Shown piece by piece: positions 9,256 to 19,156 of a DNA stretch of 64,000 nucleotides. Under the pieces are notes generated by a model. That model was not told where the DNA came from. It ran no database searches and saw only the letters and a list, made by a program, of their open reading frames with translations. The DNA lies in contig NZ_CP120678.1 in assembly GCF_030273445.1 (NCBI RefSeq), positions 659,501 through 723,500 of the forward strand. The letters are read 5' to 3'. The position numbers and the translations under genes were made by a program. The stretch is from Selenobaculum gibii. GTDB taxonomy: Bacteria; Bacillota; Negativicutes; ICN-92133. Every line of letters begins with the position of its first letter. Position 1 is the stretch's first letter.

Positions 9256-12200
9256 ATGGAAAAGCTGTTTGAGCTAGTTAAGCGAGACAAATCAATTGCT
9301 AAAGTGGTAAATTGCTTTGCAAAGGATCATGCAGAAAGTTTAATTTATGGATTGTCAGGCTCGCAGAAAAGTATGGTTTTAGCAAGTTGCTTTAAAGAAA
9401 ACCAACGCACGACGATTATTTTAACAAATACGAAAGAATCTATAGAAGCTTTGCAGGCTGATTTATCTATGTTGCTTCCTGATACCGCAGTTTTAGAATT
9501 GCCAGCACTTGATATGGTTACTTTTTCTGCTGCAGCAAAGAGCATGGCACTGGCAGCAAAACGAATGGATGTTTTAGGGCGACTAATTCGTAAGGAAAAG
9601 ATTATTGTCTTAGCAAGTGCAGCCGCTGCTGTACAAAAAGGTTTGTCAAAACAAGAATTTGAAAAATCAAGTTTATCGCTTTTTATTGGTTTATTAATAG
9701 AGCGAGAGAGGGTATTAAAAAAGCTTGTTGAACTAGGATACGAACGTGTGGAGCAAGTAGATAGTATTGGTCAATTTAGTGCGCGAGGCGGCATTGTTGA
9801 TATTTTTCCGATTAATCGTCAACTGCCGATTCGTATGGAGTTTTTTGGTGATGAGATAGATTCTTTGCGAGAATTTGATTTAACGACGCAACGTTCCTTG
9901 CAAAACATTACGAATGCTGATGTTTTGCCATTGATGCAGACAGATAATACAGGCAAGCCAGAAATGTTTCTGGCATATTTAGAGGAGCAAGTGACGGTTA
10001 TATTTGATGAACCATCACGTATTCGGGAACAAATTACTTCTTTAGTGAAAGAAAATCCTGAATTAAAGAAGCATATGTTTAACTGGCATGAAATTATTGC
10101 TTTAGCGAAGCAACATAATGTCATGTATTTATCTTTATTATTACAGAAAACACCAAATGCAGAGCCAAGCGAAATTATCAGTGTCCTTGCAAAAGCAGCA
10201 ACACCGTATCATAAGCAGATGGATTTATTGGTAAGTGAGCTTAATGGCTGGCTTGAACGCAAGATGAAACCGATTTTATTTATGACAAGTGCACAGAAAG
10301 TAGAATCTATGCGTGCTTCTTTAAATGAGCAGAAGATACCATCTATCGTATTTGATGGGAAATCTGATTTTGTTGATTCGGCTGTGTATATCTGTTTAGG
10401 AACGTTAAATAATGGTTTTGAATTGCCACAAGCAAATTTAGTTGTTCTTACGGAAAAAGATATTTTCGGCAGGCAGAAAAAACGTGCGTTGCCACGCGCG
10501 GCAAAAGGAGAGAAAATAACCTATTTCCGTGACATTAATATTGGTGATTATGTTGTTCATGTAAATCATGGAATCGGCAAATATATCGGTGTAGAAACAA
10601 TTGAAGTTGGCGGAATGAATCGCGATTATTTGCATATACGTTATGGCGGCGATGATAAATTATTTGTGCCAACGGATCAAGTACATTTGTTGCAAAAATA
10701 TATTGGTTCAGAAGGAGAAGTGCCACGTCTGCATAAAATGGGTGGTACGGAGTGGACAAAAGCCAAAGCTAAAGCAAAAGCTTGCGTTGTAGATATGGCA
10801 AAGGAATTAATTCAGCTCTATGCAAAACGAAAAACGGAGACTGGTTTTGCCTTTGAAGCTGATACGCCATGGCAAAGAGAGTTTGAAGAGGCTTTTCCCT
10901 ATCAAGAAACGCCGGATCAATTGGCGGCGATTGAAGAGATTAAAGCTGATATGGAAAAACCTCGACCAATGGATCGATTGCTTTGTGGTGACGTTGGTTT
11001 TGGAAAAACGGAAGTGGCAATTCGGGCGGCGTTTAAAGCGGTCATGAGTGGAAAGCAAGTTGCGGTTTTAGTACCAACTACAGTTCTAGCGCAGCAACAT
11101 TTTAAGACTTTTCAAAATCGCTTTGCTGGTTTTGGTCCTGTAGTTGATGTTGTATGTAGATTTAGAACGGCGAAAGAGCAAAAAGAAACGCTGGCGAAAC
11201 TGGAGACTGGTCAAGTCGATGTTTTAATCGGTACCCATCGAATTTTAAATCAAGAAGTAAGGTTTAAAGATTTGGGGTTACTCATTGTTGATGAAGAACA
11301 GAGATTTGGTGTTGCTCAAAAAGAAAAACTGAAAAAGTGGAGTCATGGAATAGATGTGTTAACGTTGAGTGCGACTCCAATTCCTAGAACACTCCATATG
11401 TCACTTGTCGGGGCAAGGGATATGAGTATCATTGAAACGCCGCCGGAAGAACGTTACCCAGTTCAAACGTATGTGGTTGAGAATAATGATACGATTATTC
11501 GCGATGCAATCAAGCGAGAACTAAAGCGTGGTGGACAGGTATATTTTGTTTATAACCGTGTGGAAACCATTGATAAGATGAGTAATTATCTTGCGAATAT
11601 GCTTCCTGATGCAAAAATTCAAGTTGGACACGGACAAATGGCAGAAGAACTATTGGAGCAAGTTATGTTAGATTTTTATGAAGGGCAAGATGATATCTTA
11701 GTTGCAACGAGTATTATCGAAAATGGACTTGATGTCCCGAATGCGAATACAATTATTATTTACGATGCGGATCGTTTTGGTCTTTCGCAGCTTTATCAGA
11801 TGCGCGGGCGTGTTGGCAGATCGAATCATATGGCATTTGCATACTTTGTTTATCAAGCGGATAAAGTATTAACCGAAGTTGCAGAAAAAAGATTACAGGC
11901 GATTAAAGAGTTTGCTGAACTTGGGGCAGGGTTTAAAATTGCGATGCGTGATTTGGAAATCCGTGGTGCTGGGAATCTGCTTGGGGCACAACAACATGGG
12001 CATATTGCTAGTGTTGGTTTTGAAATGTATTGTCGATTATTAGAAGAGGCAATTCAAGAGGAGAAAACAGGTGAACCGGTGAAAGGCTATGAAGAGCCTA
12101 TGATTGATTTAAAGATAGAAGCATATTTACCGGGGGATTATATTGCTGATGCGATGCATAAGATAGAAATATATCAGCGTATTGCAGCAATTCGAAATAA

Positions 12201-12549
12201 ACAGCATTTAGAACAGTTGTTAGATGAATTGATTGACCGATTTGGAGAACCGCCAGAAGAGGTAATGAATTTATTGACTGTTGCGCGCATAAAAAATATT
12301 GCGCGGCATTTAGGTTTAAAATCTATTATTCAGCAACCGATGCAGATTGAGTTTATTTTTAGCGATGTGCCGAACGTAGAGATGGAAAATATAATAAAAT
12401 TAAAAGCTTTATTTGCAGCATTTATAAAAGTTGTTCCTGGGCCGCCAGAAATTATTCGTATGCGGCTAACGCAAAATTATGCAAAAAATATTTTGAAATA
12501 TGTGACGAAAATATTGATTACTTTAGCCGTAACAGAGAAGAAAAAGTAA
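9256..12549 (+). CDS. mfd: transcription-repair coupling factor Mfd
   Basis: 1097 residues, slightly shorter than Bacillus Mfd (1177). Mfd displaces RNA polymerase stalled at lesions and recruits UvrA. Domain order: a UvrB-like N-terminal module (about 1-330), the polymerase-interacting CarD-like domain (about 420-500, GDYVVHVNHGIGKYIG), then SF2 helicase motifs including Walker A CGDVGFGKTE, DEEQ and SATPIPRT. QMRGRVGRS is motif VI, and the C-terminal TRCF domain follows. Position between fin and spoVT is conserved in spore formers. Confidence 0.98.
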   Translation: MEKLFELVKRDKSIAKVVNCFAKDHAESLIYGLSGSQKSMVLASCFKENQRTTIILTNTKESIEALQADLSMLLPDTAVLELPALDMVTFSAAAKSMALAAKRMDVLGRLIRKEKIIVLASAAAAVQKGLSKQEFEKSSLSLFIGLLIERERVLKKLVELGYERVEQVDSIGQFSARGGIVDIFPINRQLPIRMEFFGDEIDSLREFDLTTQRSLQNITNADVLPLMQTDNTGKPEMFLAYLEEQVTVIFDEPSRIREQITSLVKENPELKKHMFNWHEIIALAKQHNVMYLSLLLQKTPNAEPSEIISVLAKAATPYHKQMDLLVSELNGWLERKMKPILFMTSAQKVESMRASLNEQKIPSIVFDGKSDFVDSAVYICLGTLNNGFELPQANLVVLTEKDIFGRQKKRALPRAAKGEKITYFRDINIGDYVVHVNHGIGKYIGVETIEVGGMNRDYLHIRYGGDDKLFVPTDQVHLLQKYIGSEGEVPRLHKMGGTEWTKAKAKAKACVVDMAKELIQLYAKRKTETGFAFEADTPWQREFEEAFPYQETPDQLAAIEEIKADMEKPRPMDRLLCGDVGFGKTEVAIRAAFKAVMSGKQVAVLVPTTVLAQQHFKTFQNRFAGFGPVVDVVCRFRTAKEQKETLAKLETGQVDVLIGTHRILNQEVRFKDLGLLIVDEEQRFGVAQKEKLKKWSHGIDVLTLSATPIPRTLHMSLVGARDMSIIETPPEERYPVQTYVVENNDTIIRDAIKRELKRGGQVYFVYNRVETIDKMSNYLANMLPDAKIQVGHGQMAEELLEQVMLDFYEGQDDILVATSIIENGLDVPNANTIIIYDADRFGLSQLYQMRGRVGRSNHMAFAYFVYQADKVLTEVAEKRLQAIKEFAELGAGFKIAMRDLEIRGAGNLLGAQQHGHIASVGFEMYCRLLEEAIQEEKTGEPVKGYEEPMIDLKIEAYLPGDYIADAMHKIEIYQRIAAIRNKQHLEQLLDELIDRFGEPPEEVMNLLTVARIKNIARHLGLKSIIQQPMQIEFIFSDVPNVEMENIIKLKALFAAFIKVVPGPPEIIRMRLTQNYAKNILKYVTKILITLAVTEKKK

Positions 12550-12647
12550 CAGGATCTCTTTTCAATACGATGAATAAATTTCAATATGCAGATATATACT
12601 ATTATTGGAATCGAATGTCAGAAGGTGTTGAAAAGGGGGGATAATAT

Positions 12648-13217
12648 TTGAAAGCAACAGGCATTGTAAGAAGAATTGATGATTTGGGAAGGGTGGTTAT
12701 TCCGAAGGAAATTCGCCGTACCCTAAGGATTCGTGAAGGTGATCCATTAGAGATTTATGTGGATCGAGATGGCGAAGTAATTTTAAAGAAATACTCTCCA
12801 GTAAATGAACTAGGTGACTTTGCAAAAGAATATTGTGATTCTTTATACGAATCAATTGGACACATCGTTTTAATTGCTGACCGCGATGAAATTGTAGCAG
12901 TGGCGGGGACGGCAAAAAAGGAATTTTTAAATAAAGGATTAAGTACGTTGGTCGAAAAAATCATGGAAGACCGTAAAGCCGTACTTATCAATAATCCAAT
13001 TGAATATAAAGGCAGAATTTGCCCAATTGACATTGATGATGATGAAATAGAAAATTTTAAATTGTCATCCGAAGTAATTGCACCGATCATTGTAGAAGGA
13101 GATGCAATTGGCGCGGTAATCATTTGTACAAAGCAGCCAAATGTCAAAATGGGAGATGTTGAATTAAAGTTAGCGGAAACAGCCGCAGGATTTTTGGGAA
13201 AACAAATGGCAATGTAA
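12648..13217 (+). CDS. spoVT: stage V sporulation transcription regulator SpoVT
   Basis: 189 residues. The N-terminal AbrB-type swapped-hairpin DNA-binding domain (about 1-50) includes RRIDDLGRVVIPKEIRR; the C-terminal half is a GAF-like domain, as in Bacillus SpoVT, which modulates SigG-dependent forespore genes. The start is a TTG with AAAAGGGGGG at 7-nt spacing; no in-frame ATG precedes the conserved KATGIVRRID. The mfd-spoVT-spoVB order is conserved. Confidence 0.95.
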   Translation: MKATGIVRRIDDLGRVVIPKEIRRTLRIREGDPLEIYVDRDGEVILKKYSPVNELGDFAKEYCDSLYESIGHIVLIADRDEIVAVAGTAKKEFLNKGLSTLVEKIMEDRKAVLINNPIEYKGRICPIDIDDDEIENFKLSSEVIAPIIVEGDAIGAVIICTKQPNVKMGDVELKLAETAAGFLGKQMAM

Positions 13218-13227
13218 AAGTTGTAGC

Positions 13228-13278
13228 AGGGATATTGTGAAATTAGAAATGAAAATCTATTTTACAGTATCCCTTTTT
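13228..13278 (+). terminator. terminator after spoVT
   Basis: AGGGATATTGT pairs with ACAGTATCCCT (one wobble), extended by A/T pairs, then TTTTT. Confidence 0.8.
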
Positions 13279-13307
13279 AGTTGTTGGCGAAAAGAGGGTG
13301 ATATTGT

Positions 13308-14903
13308 GTGAAACATAGATTTATTCAAGGGGCATTAATATTAACGATTGCAGGGATCGTTGTTAAGATTATTGGTTCGGTAAATCGAATCATTCTATCG
13401 AGAATGCTCGGTGGTGAAGGTATAGGTTTATATCAGATGGCTTATCCAATTTACCAATTGGCACTAAGTGTATCTTCTGCAGGAATTCCTGTAGCTATTT
13501 CGATCTTAACAGCGGAAAAATTAGCATTAAAAGATTACATAGGAGCAAATAGAATATTTCGCTTATCATTAAAATTGATGATGGTAACAGGCTTGTTCTT
13601 TAGCTGGTTATTGTATTATGGAGCGGGATGGCTGGTTGATGCACAGATTGTACGTGATGAACGCGCCTATTATGCAATTGCTGCACTTGCACCAGCAATT
13701 TTTTTCGTTACGATTTTATCAAGTTATCGTGGCTATTTTCAGGGAATGCAGATGATGACACCAACGGCCATATCGCAAATTGTTGAACAAGCGATTCGCG
13801 TCGTTGTGATGATAGCTTTGGCAATTGTACTTTTGCCCTATGGATTAGCGTATGCTTCAGCTGGGGCAAGTTTTGGAGCAGCACCAGGCGCAGCAGCAGG
13901 CGTAATCGTACTTCTTTACTATTATTGGCGACACAGAATTATACATAAAGAACAGTTGAAAATGCAAAATCGCGAGATTGTGCAAGAGTCTAGTTATTCT
14001 ATTATTAAGAGGATGGTCATTCTTGCACTCCCTGTATCATTAGCAAATATTATGTTGCCGCTTACGGCGAGTATTGATTTATTTATCGTTCCAGCAAGAT
14101 TGGAGAATGCTGGTTATAGTGTTGAAGTTGCAACAGAACTCTTTGGGTATTTAACAGGTATGGCAGTTTCATTAGTCAATCTGCCGACAATTTTAACTGC
14201 ATCTCTTGCCGCCAGTCTTGTGCCGGCAATTTCAGAAGCTGTGGCGCTTAAAGATCGGTATGGGATTACGCTGCGAACGGTAACAGCGCTTCGGATGGCA
14301 ATTTTATTGATGATTCCAAGCTTTGCTGGTTTATATTTATTAGCGATGCCAATTTCTGAAATGTTATATGCTACGCCAAATGCTAGCAGTTGTATAGCTG
14401 TACTTTCATTCGGCGTTGTTTTATTAGGAATTGGGCAAGTAACAACAGGAATATTACAAGGTTTAGGTCATACGACGATTCCTTTAATTAATATGATTAT
14501 TGCAGCATTTGTAAAAGTGATTTTAAGCTGGACGCTAACGGCAAATTCATCATGGGGAATTGAAGGTGCTGCTTGGGCGACAAATGCAGATTTTGGTACA
14601 GCGGCACTGTTAAATTTATTTTTTATTTATCGTTATGTTGGTAAAGCTCTTGAATTAAAATCTATTTTTAAAGTGATGGTGGCAACGGTGATGATGAGTA
14701 TAGCAGTATTTGTTTCCTATGATGCATTGATGAGAGAGTTTTGGGGAAATACAATATCGACTATGGGAGCAATCATAAGTGGCGGAGTTATTTATACAAT
14801 TTTTATTTTGTTAATTGGTGGAGTTACAAAAAATGAGATTGAAAGCATCCCTAAAGTTGGGAAAAGTGTTAGTAGAGTATTAGAAAAAATGCGCTTAATT
14901 TGA
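13308..14903 (+). CDS. SpoVB/YabM-like polysaccharide-type flippase (MOP superfamily)
   Basis: 531 residues with about 14 hydrophobic helices. The N-terminal SpoVB/MurJ-like signature is RMLGGEGIGLYQMAYPIYQL. Such proteins flip lipid-linked glycans; SpoVB acts in spore cortex formation and YabM is its paralogue downstream of spoVT in Bacillus, matching the position here. The GTG start has AGAGGGTG at 7-nt spacing. Whether it works in cortex, wall or exopolysaccharide synthesis cannot be told from sequence. A strong terminator follows. Confidence 0.88.
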   Translation: MKHRFIQGALILTIAGIVVKIIGSVNRIILSRMLGGEGIGLYQMAYPIYQLALSVSSAGIPVAISILTAEKLALKDYIGANRIFRLSLKLMMVTGLFFSWLLYYGAGWLVDAQIVRDERAYYAIAALAPAIFFVTILSSYRGYFQGMQMMTPTAISQIVEQAIRVVVMIALAIVLLPYGLAYASAGASFGAAPGAAAGVIVLLYYYWRHRIIHKEQLKMQNREIVQESSYSIIKRMVILALPVSLANIMLPLTASIDLFIVPARLENAGYSVEVATELFGYLTGMAVSLVNLPTILTASLAASLVPAISEAVALKDRYGITLRTVTALRMAILLMIPSFAGLYLLAMPISEMLYATPNASSCIAVLSFGVVLLGIGQVTTGILQGLGHTTIPLINMIIAAFVKVILSWTLTANSSWGIEGAAWATNADFGTAALLNLFFIYRYVGKALELKSIFKVMVATVMMSIAVFVSYDALMREFWGNTISTMGAIISGGVIYTIFILLIGGVTKNEIESIPKVGKSVSRVLEKMRLI

Positions 14904-14913
14904 TAGAAGAGAT

Positions 14914-14960
14914 AAATAAGGCTGTTATAAGGGATTATCCCGTTTAACAGCCTTATTTAA
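14914..14960 (+). terminator. terminator after spoVB-like gene
   Basis: AAATAAGGCTGTTA / TAACAGCCTTATTT perfect 14-bp stem with a T-containing tail. Confidence 0.88.
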
Positions 14961-14983
14961 TTCTAATTGACAAAAAATTGGTT

Positions 14984-15658
14984 ATATCATAATGCGAAAA
15001 ATCTATTACGTTAAACAATGCAGAATTAAAAAAAGCAGTAAATTTGGCAAAGGAGAAAGGGGTAATTTTAGCTGAAGCTATGACAATTTATCATATGCCG
15101 CTTTATAAAAAGCTAAAGGAATTTATAGCTTCAGGGATGCTTGGAGCAGTAAGAATGATACAATTAAATTTTGGCAGTTATTGAGAGTATGATATGACAA
15201 GTCGTTTTTTAAATAAAAATTTAGCAGGTGGGGCATTACTTGATATTGGCGTGTATGCAATTTCATTAGCGAGATATTTTATGTCTATTAAACCTAAGCA
15301 AATTCTTTCTCAAATAAGATTTGCTGAAAGTGGAGTGGATGAACGAGCCGAGATGGCAACGATTGCATTAACATTGCATAAAAGAGCGGTGATTGCTTTT
15401 GAAAAGGGATATATTGAAATCATGGAATATCCAAGAGCTGATGAAGAGAAAATTGTATATACATCGTCGGGAACCATAGAAACAATAGTTGCTGGAAAGC
15501 GCTCAGATGCATTGCAGTATGAAATGGAGGACATGGAAGAAGCAATCATTTCAAGAAAAAAAGATATGCTGCTTACCAATACGCTTGATGTAATGGATAT
15601 TATGACGGAGATTAGGCACAGATGGGGAATGTATTATGACTCGGAAAAAAATCTTTAG
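14984..15658 (+). pseudogene. Gfo/Idh/MocA-family oxidoreductase, broken
   Basis: The frame reads CEKSITLNNAELKKAV from about 14993, LGAVRMIQLNFGSY, then TGA at 15182-15184, then EYDMTSRFLN and AGGALLDIGVYAI. It resembles Gfo/Idh/MocA dehydrogenases from the CEKP motif onwards. The N-terminal Rossmann GxGxxG region is absent, with the preceding terminator in its place, and the in-frame TGA replaces a residue just before the conserved C-terminal domain. The 154-codon stretch from ATG 15194 is therefore a fragment, not an independent gene. It sits between spoVB and mazG, normally adjacent. Confidence 0.82.
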
Positions 15659-15777
15659 TTTAATATTTTTAATCTTGATCATTGTATAATTTGATTTTTT
15701 AACTATATAGAATATAATGAAATATGCATTTATTTTGGTTAGGAGGATGAATTACTTTTGTAATTCAAGATTTAGAA

Positions 15778-17238
15778 ATGGGAGAAATAACGATTGTTGG
15801 ACTTGGACCGGGATCATTTGGGTATATTACGATGGAAACGTGGGATAAAATAACATCGGCTGAAACGCTTTTGCTTAGAACTGCGAAACATCCAACCGTG
15901 GAGGAAATGCAAGCTAGAGGTGTTCAGTTTAACTCATATGATTATGTGTATAATACAAAAGAGACCTTTGAAGAGGTCTATCAAACGATTGCAAATGATT
16001 GCATAAGTCGTGCACAATGCGGAGAAAATATTGTATACGCTGTTCCAGGCAGTCCGCTGGTTGCTGAAAAAACAGTAGTTTTGATTCGCGAATTAGGTAA
16101 AAAACTAAAGGTAAAAGTTAATATTTTAGCTGGAATGAGTTTTATTGAAGTCTTGTATGTTAGATTAGGAATTGATCCGATTGAAGGTCTTACCGTAATT
16201 GATAGCAAGGACATTGATCGATTGGTTTGTAGTACAGAAAATGGGATTGTGATTACGCAGGTGTATAACAGTCAAGTTGCATCGGATACAAAATTAAGCT
16301 TAATGGAAATTTATCCAGATGATTTTAAAGTCACATTAATTCAAAATTTAGGGTTGCCAAATGAAAAAATAATAGAGATAGCATTGTATGAATTAGATCG
16401 GCAAACAGGAATTGATCACTTGACAAGCCTTTATATTCCTCCGTATAAACAATCGCAAGAATGTTTTGATTTAGCTCCGCTTACGGATGTAATGGCAAGA
16501 CTTCGCTCACCCGGCGGATGTGTATGGGATATTGAGCAAACACATCGTTCGTTAAGGCGAAATCTAATTGAAGAGGTATATGAAGTAGTAGAGGCAATTG
16601 ATTTTGAAAATGCGGAGCTCTTATGTGAAGAGTTGGGGGATTTGCTTTTACAAATTGTGTTTCATGCACGTATGGCAGAAGAAACAGGGGTTTTTTCGAT
16701 GCAAGATGTGATTGATGGAATTACAGAAAAATTAATTCGTCGTCATCCCCATGTTTTTGGTGATGTTACAGTACGTGATGCTGGTGAAGTTGTATTGAAC
16801 TGGGAAGAAATTAAACGCAAAGAAAAAGCAAAAGAACGTACGCATATTCTTGATGGTGTGCCAAAAGATTTACCATCATTAATGCGTGCATATAAATTAC
16901 AACATAAAGCTGCAAAAGTTGGCTTTGATTGGGATAATATTACCCCAGTTTGGGATAAAATAGAGGAAGAAATTAAAGAATTAAAAGAAGCTATCGCGTT
17001 GTCTGATCCAAAAAAAGTAGAAGAAGAATTGGGTGATGTGATATTCTCAATTGTAAATTTATCAAGATTTCTAAAAGTAGATGCTGAAATTGCATTAAAT
17101 TCGACAAATAATAAATTTGTTAAAAGATTTTCTTATATTGAAAATAAGTTGAAAGATGAAGGAAAATCATGGAAGGAAACAGCGTTAGAAGAGCTTGATA
17201 AGTACTGGAATGAGGCGAAAGTCACATTTTTGATGTAA
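15778..17238 (+). CDS. mazG: YabN-type tetrapyrrole methylase-like / MazG pyrophosphohydrolase fusion
   Basis: 486 residues. The N-terminal tetrapyrrole-methylase-like domain (about 1-225) starts ITIVGLGPGS. Two MazG modules follow (about 245-350 with SPGGCVWDIEQTHRSL and EELGDLLLQ; about 365-480 with EEELGDV). MazG hydrolyses NTPs to NMP and pyrophosphate, probably for nucleotide-pool cleaning. ATG 15778 gives the usual family N-terminus but lacks a good ribosome site; a perfect AGGAGG lies 31 nt upstream with no usable in-frame start at normal spacing. Position matches yabN. Confidence 0.93.
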   Translation: MGEITIVGLGPGSFGYITMETWDKITSAETLLLRTAKHPTVEEMQARGVQFNSYDYVYNTKETFEEVYQTIANDCISRAQCGENIVYAVPGSPLVAEKTVVLIRELGKKLKVKVNILAGMSFIEVLYVRLGIDPIEGLTVIDSKDIDRLVCSTENGIVITQVYNSQVASDTKLSLMEIYPDDFKVTLIQNLGLPNEKIIEIALYELDRQTGIDHLTSLYIPPYKQSQECFDLAPLTDVMARLRSPGGCVWDIEQTHRSLRRNLIEEVYEVVEAIDFENAELLCEELGDLLLQIVFHARMAEETGVFSMQDVIDGITEKLIRRHPHVFGDVTVRDAGEVVLNWEEIKRKEKAKERTHILDGVPKDLPSLMRAYKLQHKAAKVGFDWDNITPVWDKIEEEIKELKEAIALSDPKKVEEELGDVIFSIVNLSRFLKVDAEIALNSTNNKFVKRFSYIENKLKDEGKSWKETALEELDKYWNEAKVTFLM

Positions 17239-17338
17239 TATCACGGTTTTTTTTGTAAAATTTTTTAAAAGAAAGAGGAATAGGCAAATAAACAGCGAAT
17301 AAAGCTAATCGTAATCATTTCATGAGGAGGATATGTTT

Positions 17339-17614
17339 GTGAATAAAACTGAATTAGTAGCTAGCGTTGCTGAAAAAGCTGGCTTAACGAAAAAAGATGC
17401 TGAAAAAGCGGTGAATGCGCTATTTGCTAGCGTAGAAGAAGCTTTAGTAGCAAATGACAAAGTTCAAGTAATTGGTTTCGGTACTTTCGAAGTTAAAGAA
17501 CGTGAAGAAAGAAAAGGCCGCAATCCACAAACTGGTGCTGAAATTACAATTCCTGCATCGAAAAACCCTGTTTTCAAAGCAGGTAAAGGTCTTAAAGACG
17601 CTGTAAATGCATAA
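17339..17614 (+). CDS. hup: HU-family DNA-binding protein
   Basis: 91-residue nucleoid protein starting at the GTG giving [15 protein letters not shown], with beta-arm signature [28 protein letters not shown] ends at 17330, giving 8 nt to this GTG, whereas ATG 17333 is only 2 nt away and is rejected. HU next to mazG is common in Clostridia and Negativicutes. The S4-domain gene (yabO/rqcP) expected next is absent, and an unrelated block begins after the terminator. Confidence 0.95.
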   Translation: MNKTELVASVAEKAGLTKKDAEKAVNALFASVEEALVANDKVQVIGFGTFEVKEREERKGRNPQTGAEITIPASKNPVFKAGKGLKDAVNA

Positions 17615-17620
17615 TTTATG

Positions 17621-17652
17621 ATAAAAGTCAGGTCGCGAGATCTGGCTTTTAT
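17621..17652 (+). terminator. terminator after hup
   Basis: AAAAGTCAGGTC pairs with GATCTGGCTTTT around a GCGA loop. Confidence 0.75.
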
Positions 17653-17691
17653 TGTGTATTGGGATAATAATATCATGAGGGGTCGTGTAAG

Positions 17692-18393
17692 ATGAAGCAA
17701 GAAATCCTTATTGTCGATGATGAACAATCGATTCGTGAATTATTAAAATTTAATTTAGAGAAAGCCGGTTATATTATAAGACTTGCGGATAATGGAAAAA
17801 GTGCATTAGAAGAAGTTGGCTTAAAGACGGATTTAATCCTTTTAGATTTAATGTTGCCTGAATTGGATGGACTGGAAGTATGCCGTAGATTAAAGGGAGA
17901 TGTAAAGACATCCAGTATTCCGATTATTATGCTGACAGCAAAAAATGAAGAAATTGATAAAATTCTTGGTTTAGAATTAGGAGCGGATGATTACTTAACG
18001 AAACCTTTTAGCCCAAGAGAGTTAATTGCGCGAATTAAAGCAGTACTCAGAAGGAGTAATAAAGATACGACAGTTGTTGGTGAATTTAAAGTCGGCAATT
18101 TAAAAATGAATTTTAGCACATATAAAACATTTATTGGAAGAACACAGATAGAATTGACCCCAAAAGAATATGAATTACTGAAGTTGTTTATTACGAATAT
18201 TGATCGGGCATATTCTCGTGAAGAACTACTGGATAAAATATGGGGATATGAATATTATGGAGATACGAGAACTGTAGATGTACATGTGCGTCATTTACGT
18301 GCAAAGCTTAGTATTGAATCTCAGTTAGCAGAAGCAATTGAAACAGTACGTGGTGTTGGCTATAGATTTACAGATTTGAAAGGCAGTCAATGA
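17692..18393 (+). CDS. OmpR/PhoB-type response regulator
   Basis: 233 residues. Receiver domain (about 1-118) with Asp9-Asp10, phospho-acceptor Asp52 in LILLDLMLP, Thr in MLTAK and Lys in LTKPFSPRE. The OmpR-type winged helix (about 130-230) carries ELTPKEYELL and the recognition segment TVDVHVRHLRAKL. Overall it resembles PhoB/PhoP. No kinase is adjacent, whereas an orphan PhoR-like kinase lies at 28640-30415 inside the pst locus, so the two may be partners. It overlaps the next gene by 4 nt. Confidence 0.9.
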   Translation: MKQEILIVDDEQSIRELLKFNLEKAGYIIRLADNGKSALEEVGLKTDLILLDLMLPELDGLEVCRRLKGDVKTSSIPIIMLTAKNEEIDKILGLELGADDYLTKPFSPRELIARIKAVLRRSNKDTTVVGEFKVGNLKMNFSTYKTFIGRTQIELTPKEYELLKLFITNIDRAYSREELLDKIWGYEYYGDTRTVDVHVRHLRAKLSIESQLAEAIETVRGVGYRFTDLKGSQ

Positions 18394-19136
18394 TGGAAAA
18401 AAAAGTTGCGGTAATCACAGGGGGAACTTCAGGAATTGGGCTTGCTGCTGCAAAATGCTTATTGCGCGACGGATATCAAATCGTTCTCATTGGTCGGTCA
18501 GAGACGAGGGGAAAGCTGGCAGTAAAATTGCTTGGGGAAAACGCTGCATTCTTTTCTGGTGATGTTAGTAAAGTCAGCGAATGCAAGCGGTTAGCTAAAA
18601 AAATAGATGCAAGTTATGGACAGATACATACATTGGTGAACAGTGCGGGCATTTATCTTGAAAAATCTATTGGCGATATGACGGAAGAAGATTTTTTAGC
18701 TGTCATGGATACGAATGTAAAAGGAACATATTTTATGTGTAAGGAATGTTTGCCGTTACTTGCGAAAGATGGCACTGCCTCTATTGTTAATGTGTCTTCA
18801 GATGCAGGCTTAAAAGGGAATTATCTTTGTAGTGCTTATTGTGCTTCAAAGGGAGCTGTAACACTATTTACAAAGGCTTTAGCGTTAGAAGTTGCGGCAG
18901 AAGGTATTCGGGTAAACTGTGTATGTCCGGCTGATATTGATACGCCAATGACGCGAGCACAATTTATTCAAAATGTAGATGAATCTATGCAGTTAAAAGC
19001 GATGTGTGATGTGTATCCACTGGGGCGGATTGGAACTCCAGAAGAGGTGGCAGAAACTATCGCTTTTTTAGTATCTGAAAAAGCTGCTTTTGTAACAGGT
19101 GCAGCCTGGAGTATTGATGGTGGAATAACAGCATAA
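18390..19136 (+). CDS. short-chain dehydrogenase/reductase (FabG-like)
   Basis: 248 residues, classical SDR. The cofactor loop is TGGTSGIG and the structural motif is NSAGIY. The catalytic Ser lies in NVSSDAG, with Tyr and Lys in SAYCASKGA. The C-terminus (GAAWSIDGGITA) fits the FabG-like class. The substrate cannot be predicted. Two consecutive ATGs (18390, 18393) overlap the regulator stop, implying coupled translation, an unusual pairing of a PhoB-type regulator with an oxidoreductase. Confidence 0.88.
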   Translation: MMEKKVAVITGGTSGIGLAAAKCLLRDGYQIVLIGRSETRGKLAVKLLGENAAFFSGDVSKVSECKRLAKKIDASYGQIHTLVNSAGIYLEKSIGDMTEEDFLAVMDTNVKGTYFMCKECLPLLAKDGTASIVNVSSDAGLKGNYLCSAYCASKGAVTLFTKALALEVAAEGIRVNCVCPADIDTPMTRAQFIQNVDESMQLKAMCDVYPLGRIGTPEEVAETIAFLVSEKAAFVTGAAWSIDGGITA

Positions 19137-19156
19137 AAGAAAAGGTGTGAGGACTG

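Noticed and set aside
15194-15658. Independent 154-codon gene
   Set aside because: It is the C-terminal fragment of a Gfo/Idh/MocA oxidoreductase whose upstream part is present but interrupted by TGA.
17324-17338. ATG 17333 as the HU start
   Set aside because: Only 2 nt after AGGAGG; GTG 17339 gives 8-nt spacing and the family N-terminus.
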